NCBI GenBank assembly: GCA_037441125.1
Contig: JBBIST010000002.1
Coordinates: 1-64,000, forward strand
Length of the DNA: 64,000 bases
Reading direction: 5' to 3'
Source: JALHMQ01 sp037441125
Lineage (GTDB): Bacteria; Pseudomonadota; Gammaproteobacteria; Burkholderiales; Burkholderiaceae_F
Notes under the pieces: generated by a model
What the model was told of the DNA's origin: nothing
Seen by the model: the letters and a program-made list of their open reading frames with translations, nothing else
The model's database searches: none
Position numbers and translations under genes: made by a program
Shown: piece by piece, positions 8,212 to 17,176 of the stretch
Layout: each line of letters begins with the position of its first letter
How positions within the stretch are numbered: position 1 is the first letter of the stretch

Positions 8212-8703
8212 TCAGGCGGATTGCTTGGCGGGCCAGCGATAGTCGTAGACCCAGCGCTTGCGGACGGAATCGCCCCAGTGCCAGACGTCGGCGCTCAGGG
8301 CGGGCAGATTGATTGCGCTGTCCACGAGCGGCAGCACACGCCGCAGCCGCGTGAAGAGTTCGTCGTCGTCGGCTGCCTCCAGGATTTGGCGGAATCGCAG
8401 CGGCGAGACGGCCGGCTTGTCGCCGGGCGAGAACGTCTCGGGCAGCGGCTGGTCGGACAAGCCCTTCACGTGCGCTGCCAGCGCGACTATGGCGGCCAGT
8501 CTCGACCTGCGCGATTCGGCGTCGGACAGCCCCGCAGCGATCAGGCGCCGGCGCGCCGCCTGGAAGGCCTCCGTCTGCATCACCTGTAGCAGGTCGGCGC
8601 TGCGCCGCAGTTCGGCGCGATCGCCGCGGTTCTGCTCCAGTCCGCGCCACCAGGCGAGCAGAGCGCCCGTAATCTGATCGTTTCGAGTGAAAGGTCGGCT
8701 CAT
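8212..8703 (-). CDS. cse2: Cse2 (CasB, Cas11), Cascade small subunit
   Basis: A 163-residue, mostly helical protein in the Cse2 position between cas8e and cas7. Typical features are the AWWRGLEQNRGDRAELRRS start and the C-terminal FTRLRRVLPLVDS followed by NLPALSADVWHWGD. In Cascade a Cse2 dimer forms the belly of the complex and stabilises the R-loop. The start codon overlaps the cas8e stop (ATGA). Confidence 0.94.
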   Translation of the reverse strand: MSRPFTRNDQITGALLAWWRGLEQNRGDRAELRRSADLLQVMQTEAFQAARRRLIAAGLSDAESRRSRLAAIVALAAHVKGLSDQPLPETFSPGDKPAVSPLRFRQILEAADDDELFTRLRRVLPLVDSAINLPALSADVWHWGDSVRKRWVYDYRWPAKQSA

Positions 8704-10388
8704 GGCGTCTCCTCGCGGGTTACCTTCTTGCGCAGGCGGGCGCGTGCCTTGCCCGCCGCGGCTTCGGGATCGACGGTGATGAGGCCGAGCGCTCCCTTCA
8801 GCTTGTCACCGTACAACTGTCCGCGCAGGTTCCGGTAGGCGGCAGCCAGTCTGGTCGGGTTCGCGGCTTCGACGTTGCCGCGCGCGGCCAATTCGTCGAA
8901 GAGTCGCAGCGCCGATCGCTGCAGAACATTGAGCCAGCCTCGGCGCAACGATTCGGTCTGGTCATAGCCAGATGGACCGTGCTGCCGCATCAGCCGTACC
9001 ACCTGCTCCACGACAGCGAAGAACTCCCGCTGGGTGTCATTCCAGAAGCTCGCCTCTACGAAGCCGAAGTCGCCTCTCGACTCGCCGTTACCGAACCACG
9101 CATCGCGCACGGCAAAGCGGAGCAACTGAACTGCAGATTCCGCGGCGGTGACGAGAGCGTCGACGATGCCGGCGCCTTGGTCCGTAGCCTCGGATGCACC
9201 GGCTTGATCGACAGTGAAGTCGAACAGCGGAAAGGTGGATTCGTACCAGCAACGTACCTTCCCCTTGTCCATGTCGTAGCCGAACGCCCACAGCCGAAGC
9301 TGTCCGGGCCCGACGCGTGAACTGCGGAACGCGTGCACCACTTCGGCAGGCACGATCTCCCCGCCCGGCCGCGTAGAGCCAAGTACCCAGCCCAGCCAGT
9401 GCCGGTAGGCCATACCGTCAGGCTGCGGATGAATGGGAAGAAACGGTTCAGTTGGTTTGCTGCGGTAGTAAGGCGCGAGGGGGTGTCGCCAAGGCCCTTT
9501 GTAGTTCAGGCCATAGTTCTTGGTGTCGTAGCTGCTTATCGACTCCGCAGCTTGGCTTCCGCAAAGCGCGCAGTGAACGGGCGTGTCGCGATCAAACAGG
9601 AGACGTATGCGGCGTGGCATCGCCCAGTAAACCTGTAAGCGGCTCACGTCGAGCGGCTGCACTTCGCCCGACTTGCCGGTCGTCTCCCCGATGCTTCGCA
9701 ACCATGGAAAGACATCCGGCAGATCAAACTGGTCGGAGCGCCCGGCGAAGGCGGCACCCTCCAGGATGTTGCAGGCAATGTCTCGCCAAAGCGCGCGCGG
9801 CGGGTGTTCCGACGTATTCGGCACATAGCTGACCATCGTGGTCAACGGCCCGCCGCCGCGCAGCGACGTCCTGTGCCCCACTCCGCCAGATGGCGCGTTT
9901 ATCATCAGACAGAACAGCGCCGCGGCGGCACAACGTGGACAGAGTGCTCCGCCACTGCCGCGCTTGACGAAGTGGTCAGCGTTCTTCTCGATCGCCTGCG
10001 CTCCGGGGAAGTCGATCAGCAGGGCCGAAATCTCGTTCCGTGCCGGGCTGTCACCCGGACTTAGCGTCAGATCCTGCATGAATCTCGGTCCGTCGCCGTC
10101 CAGATGGAAAGCCCCCTTCAGCGGCGCGAACATGCGCTTGAGTTCCTCGGGCGCGGGCGGCGACCAGAGCATCTCGTCGCGGTCCCAGAACTCGCCCGCG
10201 TGAACCCAGGCAGTCTGCACAAGGCCAACGAGGAACTGGATCAGGGCGCCGTTGAAATCCGGGCGCGGGGCATCCAGTGCCACCACCGGGTCGGTGGCGA
10301 TCCGGTCGGTGACTTCGTGCGGGGCGATCGGCTCGGTCTTTCCACTCGCGCGGCGGATCGGGATCCAGCGTTCTTCGAGCAGGTTCAC
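8700..10388 (-). CDS. cas8e: Cas8e (Cse1/CasA), Cascade large subunit
   Basis: A 562-residue Cse1, which recognises the PAM, triggers unwinding and recruits Cas3. A GTG start at 10386-10388 is chosen because it gives MNLLEERWIPIRRASG, matching the E. coli MNLL..WIPVR start, and it overlaps the cas3 stop in a GTGA. A longer frame upstream runs antisense to cas3's own reading and is arginine-rich. Visible family features include GGALCPRCAAAALFCLMINA, the glycine-rich GHRTSLRGGGPLTTMV and a second CALCG pair. Length is near the family's usual 500-560 aa. Confidence 0.95.
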   Translation of the reverse strand: MNLLEERWIPIRRASGKTEPIAPHEVTDRIATDPVVALDAPRPDFNGALIQFLVGLVQTAWVHAGEFWDRDEMLWSPPAPEELKRMFAPLKGAFHLDGDGPRFMQDLTLSPGDSPARNEISALLIDFPGAQAIEKNADHFVKRGSGGALCPRCAAAALFCLMINAPSGGVGHRTSLRGGGPLTTMVSYVPNTSEHPPRALWRDIACNILEGAAFAGRSDQFDLPDVFPWLRSIGETTGKSGEVQPLDVSRLQVYWAMPRRIRLLFDRDTPVHCALCGSQAAESISSYDTKNYGLNYKGPWRHPLAPYYRSKPTEPFLPIHPQPDGMAYRHWLGWVLGSTRPGGEIVPAEVVHAFRSSRVGPGQLRLWAFGYDMDKGKVRCWYESTFPLFDFTVDQAGASEATDQGAGIVDALVTAAESAVQLLRFAVRDAWFGNGESRGDFGFVEASFWNDTQREFFAVVEQVVRLMRQHGPSGYDQTESLRRGWLNVLQRSALRLFDELAARGNVEAANPTRLAAAYRNLRGQLYGDKLKGALGLITVDPEAAAGKARARLRKKVTREETP

Positions 10389-13186
10389 GATTGCGATCCC
10401 TCGTTCAGTTTCGTTCCAACCGCGTGGCCTTCTCGAAGGCCCGCGGTGCTGTCGTAGAGCCAGTGGCGCACTCGGCCGCGTCCGTCTTTCGCCTGCGCTC
10501 GCCCGATGCCGTCGGCGCCGACGACACACGGCAAAAGGATTGACCATTTGCCCTGATCGGGCAAGGTGTCTTTCGCGGCTTCGAGCGCCGGCAGTTGTGC
10601 CGGCTCGACGATCGGCTCCTTGATGTGTCGGGCGATCACGCGAACCGTGCTCAACTCCCAGGCGTCTTCGCCATCGCGCCAGGGCACGTAGGCGCCGCAC
10701 TCCCAGCGCGCGATGCGAACGCTCACGGTGGTTTCGCCCTGGCGCGTGGTGGCGCCGAGGTCCCAGCCGTCCTCACTGGCGAGTGCGGGGGCGGCGTCGT
10801 CGGCCAGCCACGCCCCGCTGTTGCCGCGTGCATAGCCGGTCTCCAGCTTCAGCCGCGAAGCGAAGGCGATGTTGACCGCGGCCCAGTCTTTGCCTTCGGC
10901 CTCGTTCGAACGGGCCTGAAGCCCTTCAGGTACTTCGGCCTTGGGGCCGTAGACGTTCTCAATCAGCGCCCGTGCGTCCTCCGGCATCGAAAAGCCGCCG
11001 CGCGCGATCAACTCGCGTGCGCTGAGCCATAGCCGGCCGTGGTGCGGATAGACGGCAGCCCCGCGGGGAAAGTAACCACTGATCCAGTTGGCCGGAGGCG
11101 CATCGGCCCAAGCCGGGCCGAAGACGACCATGCGAACGCCGCCACGCTGGTCGCGGCCCTGAGTCCGCGCGCCATCGCGAGAGCGGGGATGGCGCTGCTG
11201 CCGGCCGGAGCGCTGGATCATCCGGTCGATCGGCGCCAGGTCGGAGATCAGCAGATCGAAGTCGACATCCAGCGACTGCTCGATGACTTGAGTGGCAATC
11301 ACCACCCGTCCGCACCTTTGCGACGGGCCGCTGCGCGGTCCGAAAGCGTCGAGCAGCTCGCTTTCGATCACGAGGCGGTCGCCCAAGGCGAAGCGCGCAT
11401 GAAACAGCGTGCAAGGCACTGCCGCGCAGTCGCGGCGAAGCCGCTCCCAGGCCTCGATCGCATCGGCAACGGTGTTGCGCACCCAGCAGACGCAGCGGCC
11501 GGCGTCGACGGCGGAGCGGATCTCGGCCATGACCTGATCCAGGTCGCTGATGTAGGTCACGTCGATGCGGCGCTGTACCTCCGGCCTCGTGCCGACGGGT
11601 TGCTCGGTGGCGCCGCCTGCGTCGACTCGCGTGATCAACGGGTAGCCGTTGCTGGATAGCTGGGCGTGCGGCCACTCGCGGCCCGCAGCGAACGCTGCCG
11701 CCAGCTTGCCCTTCATTTCGCTCGTCAGCGTTGCCGAAACCAGGATCGCACTGCCGCCGGCGGCGGCGTGAAACTTCAGCAGCTCTTCGAGCAGTTCCTG
11801 CATGTAGGCGTCGCAGGCGTGTACCTCGTCGACGACCAGAACCTTCTTAAAAAGGCCAAGCAGGCGCAGCGACTGGTGGCGCGCATGCAGCACCGCGAGC
11901 AGGGCCTGATCGATCGTGCCGACGCCGACGCTGGCCAGCAGCGCCTTCTTGTTGTGATCGGCAAGCCACGCAGCACAGCGGGCGCTGGCGGTGTCGTCCG
12001 CCTGCTGCGGATCGTCCTCGCGCCGGTCCGCCGCCAGCACCGCGGCGCGGAAACTGGGCACGAAGTCGCGCCGGCCGTGCGCAAGGATCACGCTCGGGCG
12101 CGCCTCGGGTGAGAACAGGCGGTTGGCGACCGCGATCACGCGCTCGAACATCGCATTGGCGGTGGCCATCGTCGGCAGGCCGATGAAGATGCCGCTGGCC
12201 TCACCCTGCGCCATCAGGCGATAGGCGAGCGTCAGCGCAGCTTCGGTCTTGCCTGCCCCAGTCACATCTTCGAGCAGGTAGAGCTGCGGGCCGCCGGGCA
12301 GTTCGCTCGTGTCGGCCCACTCCTGCAGCGGCGTCAACACCGGAATGCGCTCGCGAGTGAAGATGTCCTGCAGCCGGCCGCCGTGGGCCGCCGGCTGGGG
12401 AAGCACGCCGGACGCTTCAATCGCGCGTTCGGCTTGGGGTAGCGCGATGTCGTGCCAGTAGTCCTTCAACGGCCGCCATTGCGCGTCGTAGGGAAAGAAT
12501 CTTGTATTCGAACCGAGCCAATCGGCGAGCACCGCGACTCCCGCGAACCACCAGGAACAAATCCTGGCAGTCCGCACTGCTTGCTCTGCCGAAAGAGAGC
12601 AAAAGGCTGTCAGGGCGACGTCGGGCGGCGAGATCGCGCGCACTTCGCTGACGTACGCCGCGGCCGCCACTTCATCGCAGGCGTCGAAGTGCGCGCCAAG
12701 GGTGGCGTCGCCTGAGTCGGGTGGCTCGCCGTGGTGACCGGTCACGGCACAGACCCATGGCGAAATTCGACCGGCGAAGTGGTCCGCCTTCGCGCCAAGA
12801 CCCAGGACGTTCGCCGTGCCGAGCAGGTATCTGCGCCACAGCAACTCGCCGAGCGAATCATGGCGAACGCCGGCATAGGCTTTGGGGCTCTTGCGCTGCT
12901 GGAGTACCTGCAGCAGATCAGGACGTTGGTTCTGAAAACTGGTCGCGAACTTTCCTAGATCGTGCAAAGACAGCCAGAAAGTCAGCCATTCAAGCAGGGC
13001 GTCGTCGCGCACTCCAGTCTGCTGGGCCATCCAGCGGAGGAGCGTCGGATTTCGAAGCAGATAGACCCGGCCTGTAGCGCCTACGTCGAGGCAGTGATAG
13101 GGAAGCAGGTGAAACAGCGATCCACTCAAGTCCGAGGGCCTGGCCTTTCCCCAGTAGGAGAACGCACTCGGCGACTCGGGCGTCAT
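10385..13186 (-). CDS. cas3: Cas3, HD nuclease-helicase of type I-E interference
   Basis: A 933-residue Cas3 that degrades DNA flagged by Cascade. The N-terminal HD domain shows H31 (YHCLDVGA), H75-D76 (LHDLGKF) and HH151-152 (TGHHGEPP). The SF2 helicase follows: Walker A DVTGAGKT (about 307-314), DEVH box 453-456, VSAT (about 483-486) and the motif VI QRSGRQQRH. The ATG at 13186 was chosen because MTPESPSAFSYWGK aligns with the family's short N-terminus before YWGK; a TTG 33 nt upstream is also open. It is the first gene of the cas operon, and its stop overlaps cas8e. Confidence 0.96.
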   Translation of the reverse strand: MTPESPSAFSYWGKARPSDLSGSLFHLLPYHCLDVGATGRVYLLRNPTLLRWMAQQTGVRDDALLEWLTFWLSLHDLGKFATSFQNQRPDLLQVLQQRKSPKAYAGVRHDSLGELLWRRYLLGTANVLGLGAKADHFAGRISPWVCAVTGHHGEPPDSGDATLGAHFDACDEVAAAAYVSEVRAISPPDVALTAFCSLSAEQAVRTARICSWWFAGVAVLADWLGSNTRFFPYDAQWRPLKDYWHDIALPQAERAIEASGVLPQPAAHGGRLQDIFTRERIPVLTPLQEWADTSELPGGPQLYLLEDVTGAGKTEAALTLAYRLMAQGEASGIFIGLPTMATANAMFERVIAVANRLFSPEARPSVILAHGRRDFVPSFRAAVLAADRREDDPQQADDTASARCAAWLADHNKKALLASVGVGTIDQALLAVLHARHQSLRLLGLFKKVLVVDEVHACDAYMQELLEELLKFHAAAGGSAILVSATLTSEMKGKLAAAFAAGREWPHAQLSSNGYPLITRVDAGGATEQPVGTRPEVQRRIDVTYISDLDQVMAEIRSAVDAGRCVCWVRNTVADAIEAWERLRRDCAAVPCTLFHARFALGDRLVIESELLDAFGPRSGPSQRCGRVVIATQVIEQSLDVDFDLLISDLAPIDRMIQRSGRQQRHPRSRDGARTQGRDQRGGVRMVVFGPAWADAPPANWISGYFPRGAAVYPHHGRLWLSARELIARGGFSMPEDARALIENVYGPKAEVPEGLQARSNEAEGKDWAAVNIAFASRLKLETGYARGNSGAWLADDAAPALASEDGWDLGATTRQGETTVSVRIARWECGAYVPWRDGEDAWELSTVRVIARHIKEPIVEPAQLPALEAAKDTLPDQGKWSILLPCVVGADGIGRAQAKDGRGRVRHWLYDSTAGLREGHAVGTKLNEGSQS

Positions 13187-13584
13187 AGGACTTACTCGAT
13201 TCACGTTGATTCCAAGCAAGTAGCAGACAATGCTCGGGCGCGACCTGCCCGACCACTAGCGCAACCGGCAGTCGGTCGAGAATGGTGCGCGCCTGGTAGC
13301 GACAAGTGAAGCGGCACCAGGAACGCCGGCATCGACTGGCCTGCTTGAAACCGCTCTCGGTTCACCGTCATCCCTCGTTTCCTGTGTCGGTGCGGCCATT
13401 TTCCGGCGCCACAGGCTCACAGGCTGAGCCTGACGAGGTCGACGGCGGTGCCAGCCAGCACGTCGACCCATGGTTCGTGCGACAGTTGGTCGAAGTCTGT
13501 GCGCTCCGACCACCGATCCGCGTGCGGCGATGCGAATCGCCGGGGCTCCAGCCGCCGGCGCCCGCTCGCCCCGTCATGTCACCC
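13187..13584. other. Intergenic region upstream of cas3; candidate operon promoter and inverted repeat
   Basis: About 400 nt between cas3 and the next gene upstream (same strand). It must hold the cas promoter, but I see no convincing -35/-10 pair. A perfect inverted repeat, CAGGCTCA-CAGGC-TGAGCCTG, lies at 13412-13432. On the minus strand a short open stretch ending at 13417 encodes FDQLSHEPWVDVLAGTAVDL, which reads like protein. It has no start codon after its upstream stop and could be a gene remnant. No supported gene. Confidence 0.5.
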
Positions 13585-15678
13585 CTATTTCGGCCACCGC
13601 CCCGCGGCCGCAGCTTCGAGCAGCAGCGGTGCCGGCTGCCAGAACTCGGGGTCGGCGTGGGCGTTGCGCGCGAACTCGTTCACTCGCGCAACCACCTGGT
13701 CGAGTCCGCGCTGCTGCGCCCAGAACATCGGTCCGCCGCGCGCGGGCGCAAAGCCGTAGCCCGCGAGGTAGACGACGTCGATGTCGCTCGCGCGCAGGGC
13801 GATGCCCTCGCCCAGCAGGCGCGCGCCTTCGTTGACCAGCGCCAGCAGGCAGCGGTCGACGAGCTCGTCGTCGTCGATCGCGCGCGGCGCGATGCCGATC
13901 TCCTTGCGCCAGGCGTCGATCAGCGCGTCGATCTGCGGCTCGGGCTTCGGTGTGCGGTCCGGCAGGTCGTAGCGGTACCAGCCGCCGCCGGTCTTCTGAC
14001 CGAGCCGGCCCAGCTCGACCACGCGATCGGCGATGCGCGAGTAGGCGAGTTGCGGGCGCTCGCGGTAGCGGCGCTGGCGGATCGCGTAGCCGATGTCGAG
14101 GCCGGCGAGGTCGGACATCGCGAACGGTCCCATCGCCATGCCGAAGTTCGACAGCGCGGCGTCGATGCTCGCCGGCGTCGCGCCTTCGTCGACCAGGAAC
14201 AGCGACTGGCGCAGGTAGTGCTCGACCATCCGGTTGCCGATGAAGCCGTCGCACACGCCACTGACCACCGCGACCTTGCCGATCCGCCGCGCCAGCGCCA
14301 TCGCGGTGGCGAGCACGTCCTTGCCGGTCTTGGCCGCGCGCACCACTTCGAGCAGGCGCATCACGTGCGCGGGGCTGAAGAAGTGCAGGCCGATCACGTC
14401 CTGCGGCCGGCGCGTGACGGCGGCGATGGCGTCGACGTTCAGGGTCGAGGTGTTGGTGGCGAGGATCGCTCCCGGCTCGATCACCCGGTCCAGCCGCCGG
14501 AACAGGTCCTGCTTGACCTGCATGTCCTCGAACGCCGCCTCGATCACGAGATCGCAGTCGGCCAGGTCCTCGATCGCCAGCGTCGGCGCCAGCAGTGCCA
14601 TGCGCTCGCCGACCTGATCGGCCGCGAGCCGCCCCTTCTTCGCCGCTGCCTCCCAGTGGCTGCGGCAGGCGGCCAGGCCGCGGTCGAGCGCCGGCTGCGA
14701 GGTCTCGAGCACGCGCACCGGGATGCCGGCGTTGGCCAGTGCGATGGCGATGCCGCTGCCCATCGTGCCGAAGCCGATCACGCCGGCGCGCGCCACCGGC
14801 CGGGTCGGCGTCGACTCGGGCAGGTCGGGGATGCGCGCGGCCGCTCGCTCGGCGAAGAAGGCGTGGCGCAGCGCCTTCGACTCCGGCGACTGCATGCGCT
14901 CGATGAAGATCGCGCGCTCGCGGCGCAGGCCGCCGTCGAAGGGCAGCGTGCACGCGGCCTCGACCGCATCGACGCAAGCCAGAGGCGCGGTCAGGCCGCG
15001 CGCTGCGCGCGCCACCTGCGCGCGATGCCGGGCGAAGAACTCGTCGGCCGCCGTCGCGGCGGGCAGCGCCACGCTGCGATCGCGCAGGCGCGGCAGCGGC
15101 CGGCGATCGGCGATCTCGCGCGCGAAGTCGAGCACGCCCTGGAAGCTCGTGTCGGGCACGATGCGGTCGGCGAGCCCGGCCTCCAGCGCCTGCTGCGCGC
15201 CGATCGGCTCGCCGCTGCTGATCATCTCCAGTGCCCGGGCGGCGCCGACCGCGCGCGGCAAGCGCTGCGTGCCGCCGGCGCCCGGAATCAGGCCAAGTTT
15301 CACTTCAGGCAGGCCGAGCGATGCGCGCGGTGTGGCCAGCCGATAGTGGCAGGCGAGCGACAGCTCCAGCCCGCCGCCCATGCACACGCCGTTGATGGCG
15401 CTGATCACCGGCTTGAACGAGGCTTCGACTGCGACGATCAGATCGAGCAGCGTCGGCGGCGCCAGCACCGCCGGCGTGCCGAACTCGCGGATGTCGGCGC
15501 CGCCCGAGAACACGCGGCCGGTGCCGGTGATCGCGATCGCCCTGACCTTCGCGTCGTCGAGCGCGCGTTCGAGGCCGGCGGCGATGCCCTCGCGCACCGG
15601 GTGACCGAGGCCGTTGACCGGCGGGTGATCGATCTGGATCACCGCCACCTCGCCGCGCGTCTCGTAGTAGACCTTCAT
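13585..15678 (-). CDS. Fused enoyl-CoA hydratase / 3-hydroxyacyl-CoA dehydrogenase (FadB/FadJ-like)
   Basis: A 697-residue multifunctional beta-oxidation enzyme. The crotonase domain (about 1-190) has the oxyanion segments FSGGADIREFG and GVCMGGGLELSLACHYRLAT, plus GLIPGAGGTQRLPR. From about 280 a Rossmann domain, GVIGFGTMGSGIAIALANAG, begins the NAD-dependent dehydrogenase, with catalytic LHFFSPAHVM; the C-terminal dehydrogenase domain follows. The start at 15678 (MKVYYETRGEVAV) fits the crotonase N-terminus and is preceded by GAGGAA-type sequence. It sits just downstream of a branched-chain-type ABC importer and acyl-CoA ligase in the same direction, suggesting that an imported acid is activated and oxidised by this block. 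The substrate chain length is unknown. Confidence 0.9.
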   Translation of the reverse strand: MKVYYETRGEVAVIQIDHPPVNGLGHPVREGIAAGLERALDDAKVRAIAITGTGRVFSGGADIREFGTPAVLAPPTLLDLIVAVEASFKPVISAINGVCMGGGLELSLACHYRLATPRASLGLPEVKLGLIPGAGGTQRLPRAVGAARALEMISSGEPIGAQQALEAGLADRIVPDTSFQGVLDFAREIADRRPLPRLRDRSVALPAATAADEFFARHRAQVARAARGLTAPLACVDAVEAACTLPFDGGLRRERAIFIERMQSPESKALRHAFFAERAAARIPDLPESTPTRPVARAGVIGFGTMGSGIAIALANAGIPVRVLETSQPALDRGLAACRSHWEAAAKKGRLAADQVGERMALLAPTLAIEDLADCDLVIEAAFEDMQVKQDLFRRLDRVIEPGAILATNTSTLNVDAIAAVTRRPQDVIGLHFFSPAHVMRLLEVVRAAKTGKDVLATAMALARRIGKVAVVSGVCDGFIGNRMVEHYLRQSLFLVDEGATPASIDAALSNFGMAMGPFAMSDLAGLDIGYAIRQRRYRERPQLAYSRIADRVVELGRLGQKTGGGWYRYDLPDRTPKPEPQIDALIDAWRKEIGIAPRAIDDDELVDRCLLALVNEGARLLGEGIALRASDIDVVYLAGYGFAPARGGPMFWAQQRGLDQVVARVNEFARNAHADPEFWQPAPLLLEAAAAGRWPK

Positions 15679-15716
15679 CGCCGATTCCTCGCTGAATCCG
15701 TCCCTGTCCGCGCCTC

Positions 15717-16421
15717 TCACACTTCGAGCCACTCCTGGCGAATAAGCCGGTTGGCGCGCAGCGCCTGCGGCGTGCCCTCGAACACCATCTGGCCGTGGCC
15801 CATCACGTAGGCGCGCTGCGAGACCTCGAGCGCGATCGTGAGTTTCTGCTCGATCAGCAGCACCGAGGTGCCGCGGCGGCGCAGCTCGCGCAGGAACTGT
15901 GCCACCAATTCGACCATCATCGGCGCCAGGCCCTCGGTCGGCTCGTCGACGATCGCCAGTTCCGGATCGCCCATCATCGTTCGCGCCAGGGTCAGCATCT
16001 GCTGTTCGCCGCCGGACAATACCCCGGCCGGCGTGTCGCGCCGCTCGAGCAGGCGCGGGAACAGCCGGTACATGTCGTCGAAACCCCAGCGGCCCGGCGC
16101 GCGCGCCTTCAGGCCGAGCACCAGGTTCTCGTGCACGGTCAGGCGCGAGAAGATCTGCCGGTCCTCGGGCACATAGCCGATGCCGGCGCGCGCGATCTCG
16201 TGCGCCTTGCGGCCCATCAGGTCGCGGCCCTTGAACAGCACGCTGCCGCTGGCGTCGACCAGTCCCATGATCGCCTTGGCCGTGGTCGAGCGGCCGACGC
16301 CGTTGCGTCCGAGCAGGCAGACGATCTCGCCGGCACCGACGGTCAGGTCGACGCCGTGCAGGACATGGCTCTTGCCGTAGTAGGCCTGCAGGTTGGCGAC
16401 CTCGAGCAGCGCAGAGCTCAT
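15717..16421 (-). CDS. livF: LivF-like ABC transporter ATPase with Lys-to-Arg change in Walker A
   Basis: A 234-residue ATPase of the branched-chain amino acid / amide / acid importer family. It has LSGGEQQMLTLAR (signature), LAIVDEPTEGLAP (Walker B) and a C-terminus typical of LivF. The Walker A reads GRNGVGRSTT, so the lysine normally found at position 44 is Arg (codon CGC on the coding strand). Everything else in the domain looks intact. The start ATG overlaps the livG stop. The substitution would normally weaken nucleotide hydrolysis; the partner ATPase LivG keeps the canonical lysine. Confidence 0.93.
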   Translation of the reverse strand: MSSALLEVANLQAYYGKSHVLHGVDLTVGAGEIVCLLGRNGVGRSTTAKAIMGLVDASGSVLFKGRDLMGRKAHEIARAGIGYVPEDRQIFSRLTVHENLVLGLKARAPGRWGFDDMYRLFPRLLERRDTPAGVLSGGEQQMLTLARTMMGDPELAIVDEPTEGLAPMMVELVAQFLRELRRRGTSVLLIEQKLTIALEVSQRAYVMGHGQMVFEGTPQALRANRLIRQEWLEV

Positions 16422-17176
16422 GCCGCGGTCTCCGCCTGCCGGCCCAGATAGGCCTCCTTGACCTGGGCGTTGGCGCGGATCTCGGCCGGCGTTCCGCTGG
16501 CGATGATCTGGCCGTAGACGAGCACCGAGATGCGGTCGGCCAGACCGAACACGACGCTCATGTCGTGCTCGACCACGAGCAGCGTGCGGCCCTCGGTGAG
16601 GTCCTTGATCAGCGCCACCGCGGCGGCGGTCTCGCTGCGGCTCATGCCCGAGGTCGGCTCGTCGAGCAGGATCACGCGCGCGCCGCCGGCGATCGTGACG
16701 CCGATCTCGAGCGCCCGCTGCTCGGCGTAGGTAAGCAGTCCGGCCGGCGTCTGGCGCCGGCGCGCCAGGCCGATGCGCAGCAGGATCTCGTCGGCGCGCC
16801 GCTCGACCTCGCGCAGTCCGTTCAACCGGTGCCAGAACGAATAACGGTAGCCGAGCGACCACAGCACCGCGCAGCGCAGGTTCTCGAACGCGGTCAGCCG
16901 GTGAAACAGGTTCGTGATCTGGAAGCTGCGCGACAGGCCGAGGCGATTGATCTCGAAGGGCTTGCGGCCGGTGATGTCGGCGCCGTCGAGCGCGATCGTG
17001 CCGCTGCTGGGCGCGTGGCGGCCGCTGATCAGGTTAAAAAGGGTCGACTTGCCGGCGCCGTTCGGACCGATCAGCGCGTGCCGTTCGCCCGGCGCCACCG
17101 CGAGCGAGACACCGCGGATGATCTCGGTGCGGCCGAAGCGCTTGGTCAGATGCGCGAGCTGCAGCGCCGGGGTCAT
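16418..17176 (-). CDS. livG: LivG-like ABC transporter ATPase
   Basis: A 252-residue ATPase with a standard Walker A (GPNGAGKSTL), the LivG-specific GLSRSFQITNLF segment, LTYAEQRALEIG signature region and ILLDEPTSGMS Walker B. It pairs with LivF to energise the importer. The start at 17176 (MTPALQLAHLTKRFGRTEI) is preceded in frame by an Arg-rich stretch that is not part of the family. It overlaps the livM stop in an ATGA, and its own stop overlaps livF. Confidence 0.94.
   Translation of the reverse strand: MTPALQLAHLTKRFGRTEIIRGVSLAVAPGERHALIGPNGAGKSTLFNLISGRHAPSSGTIALDGADITGRKPFEINRLGLSRSFQITNLFHRLTAFENLRCAVLWSLGYRYSFWHRLNGLREVERRADEILLRIGLARRRQTPAGLLTYAEQRALEIGVTIAGGARVILLDEPTSGMSRSETAAAVALIKDLTEGRTLLVVEHDMSVVFGLADRISVLVYGQIIASGTPAEIRANAQVKEAYLGRQAETAA

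Noticed and set aside
13306..15810. 834-residue plus-strand frame
   Set aside because: It is antisense to the recognised beta-oxidation enzyme gene, with Arg/Ala-rich content typical of high-GC shadow frames.
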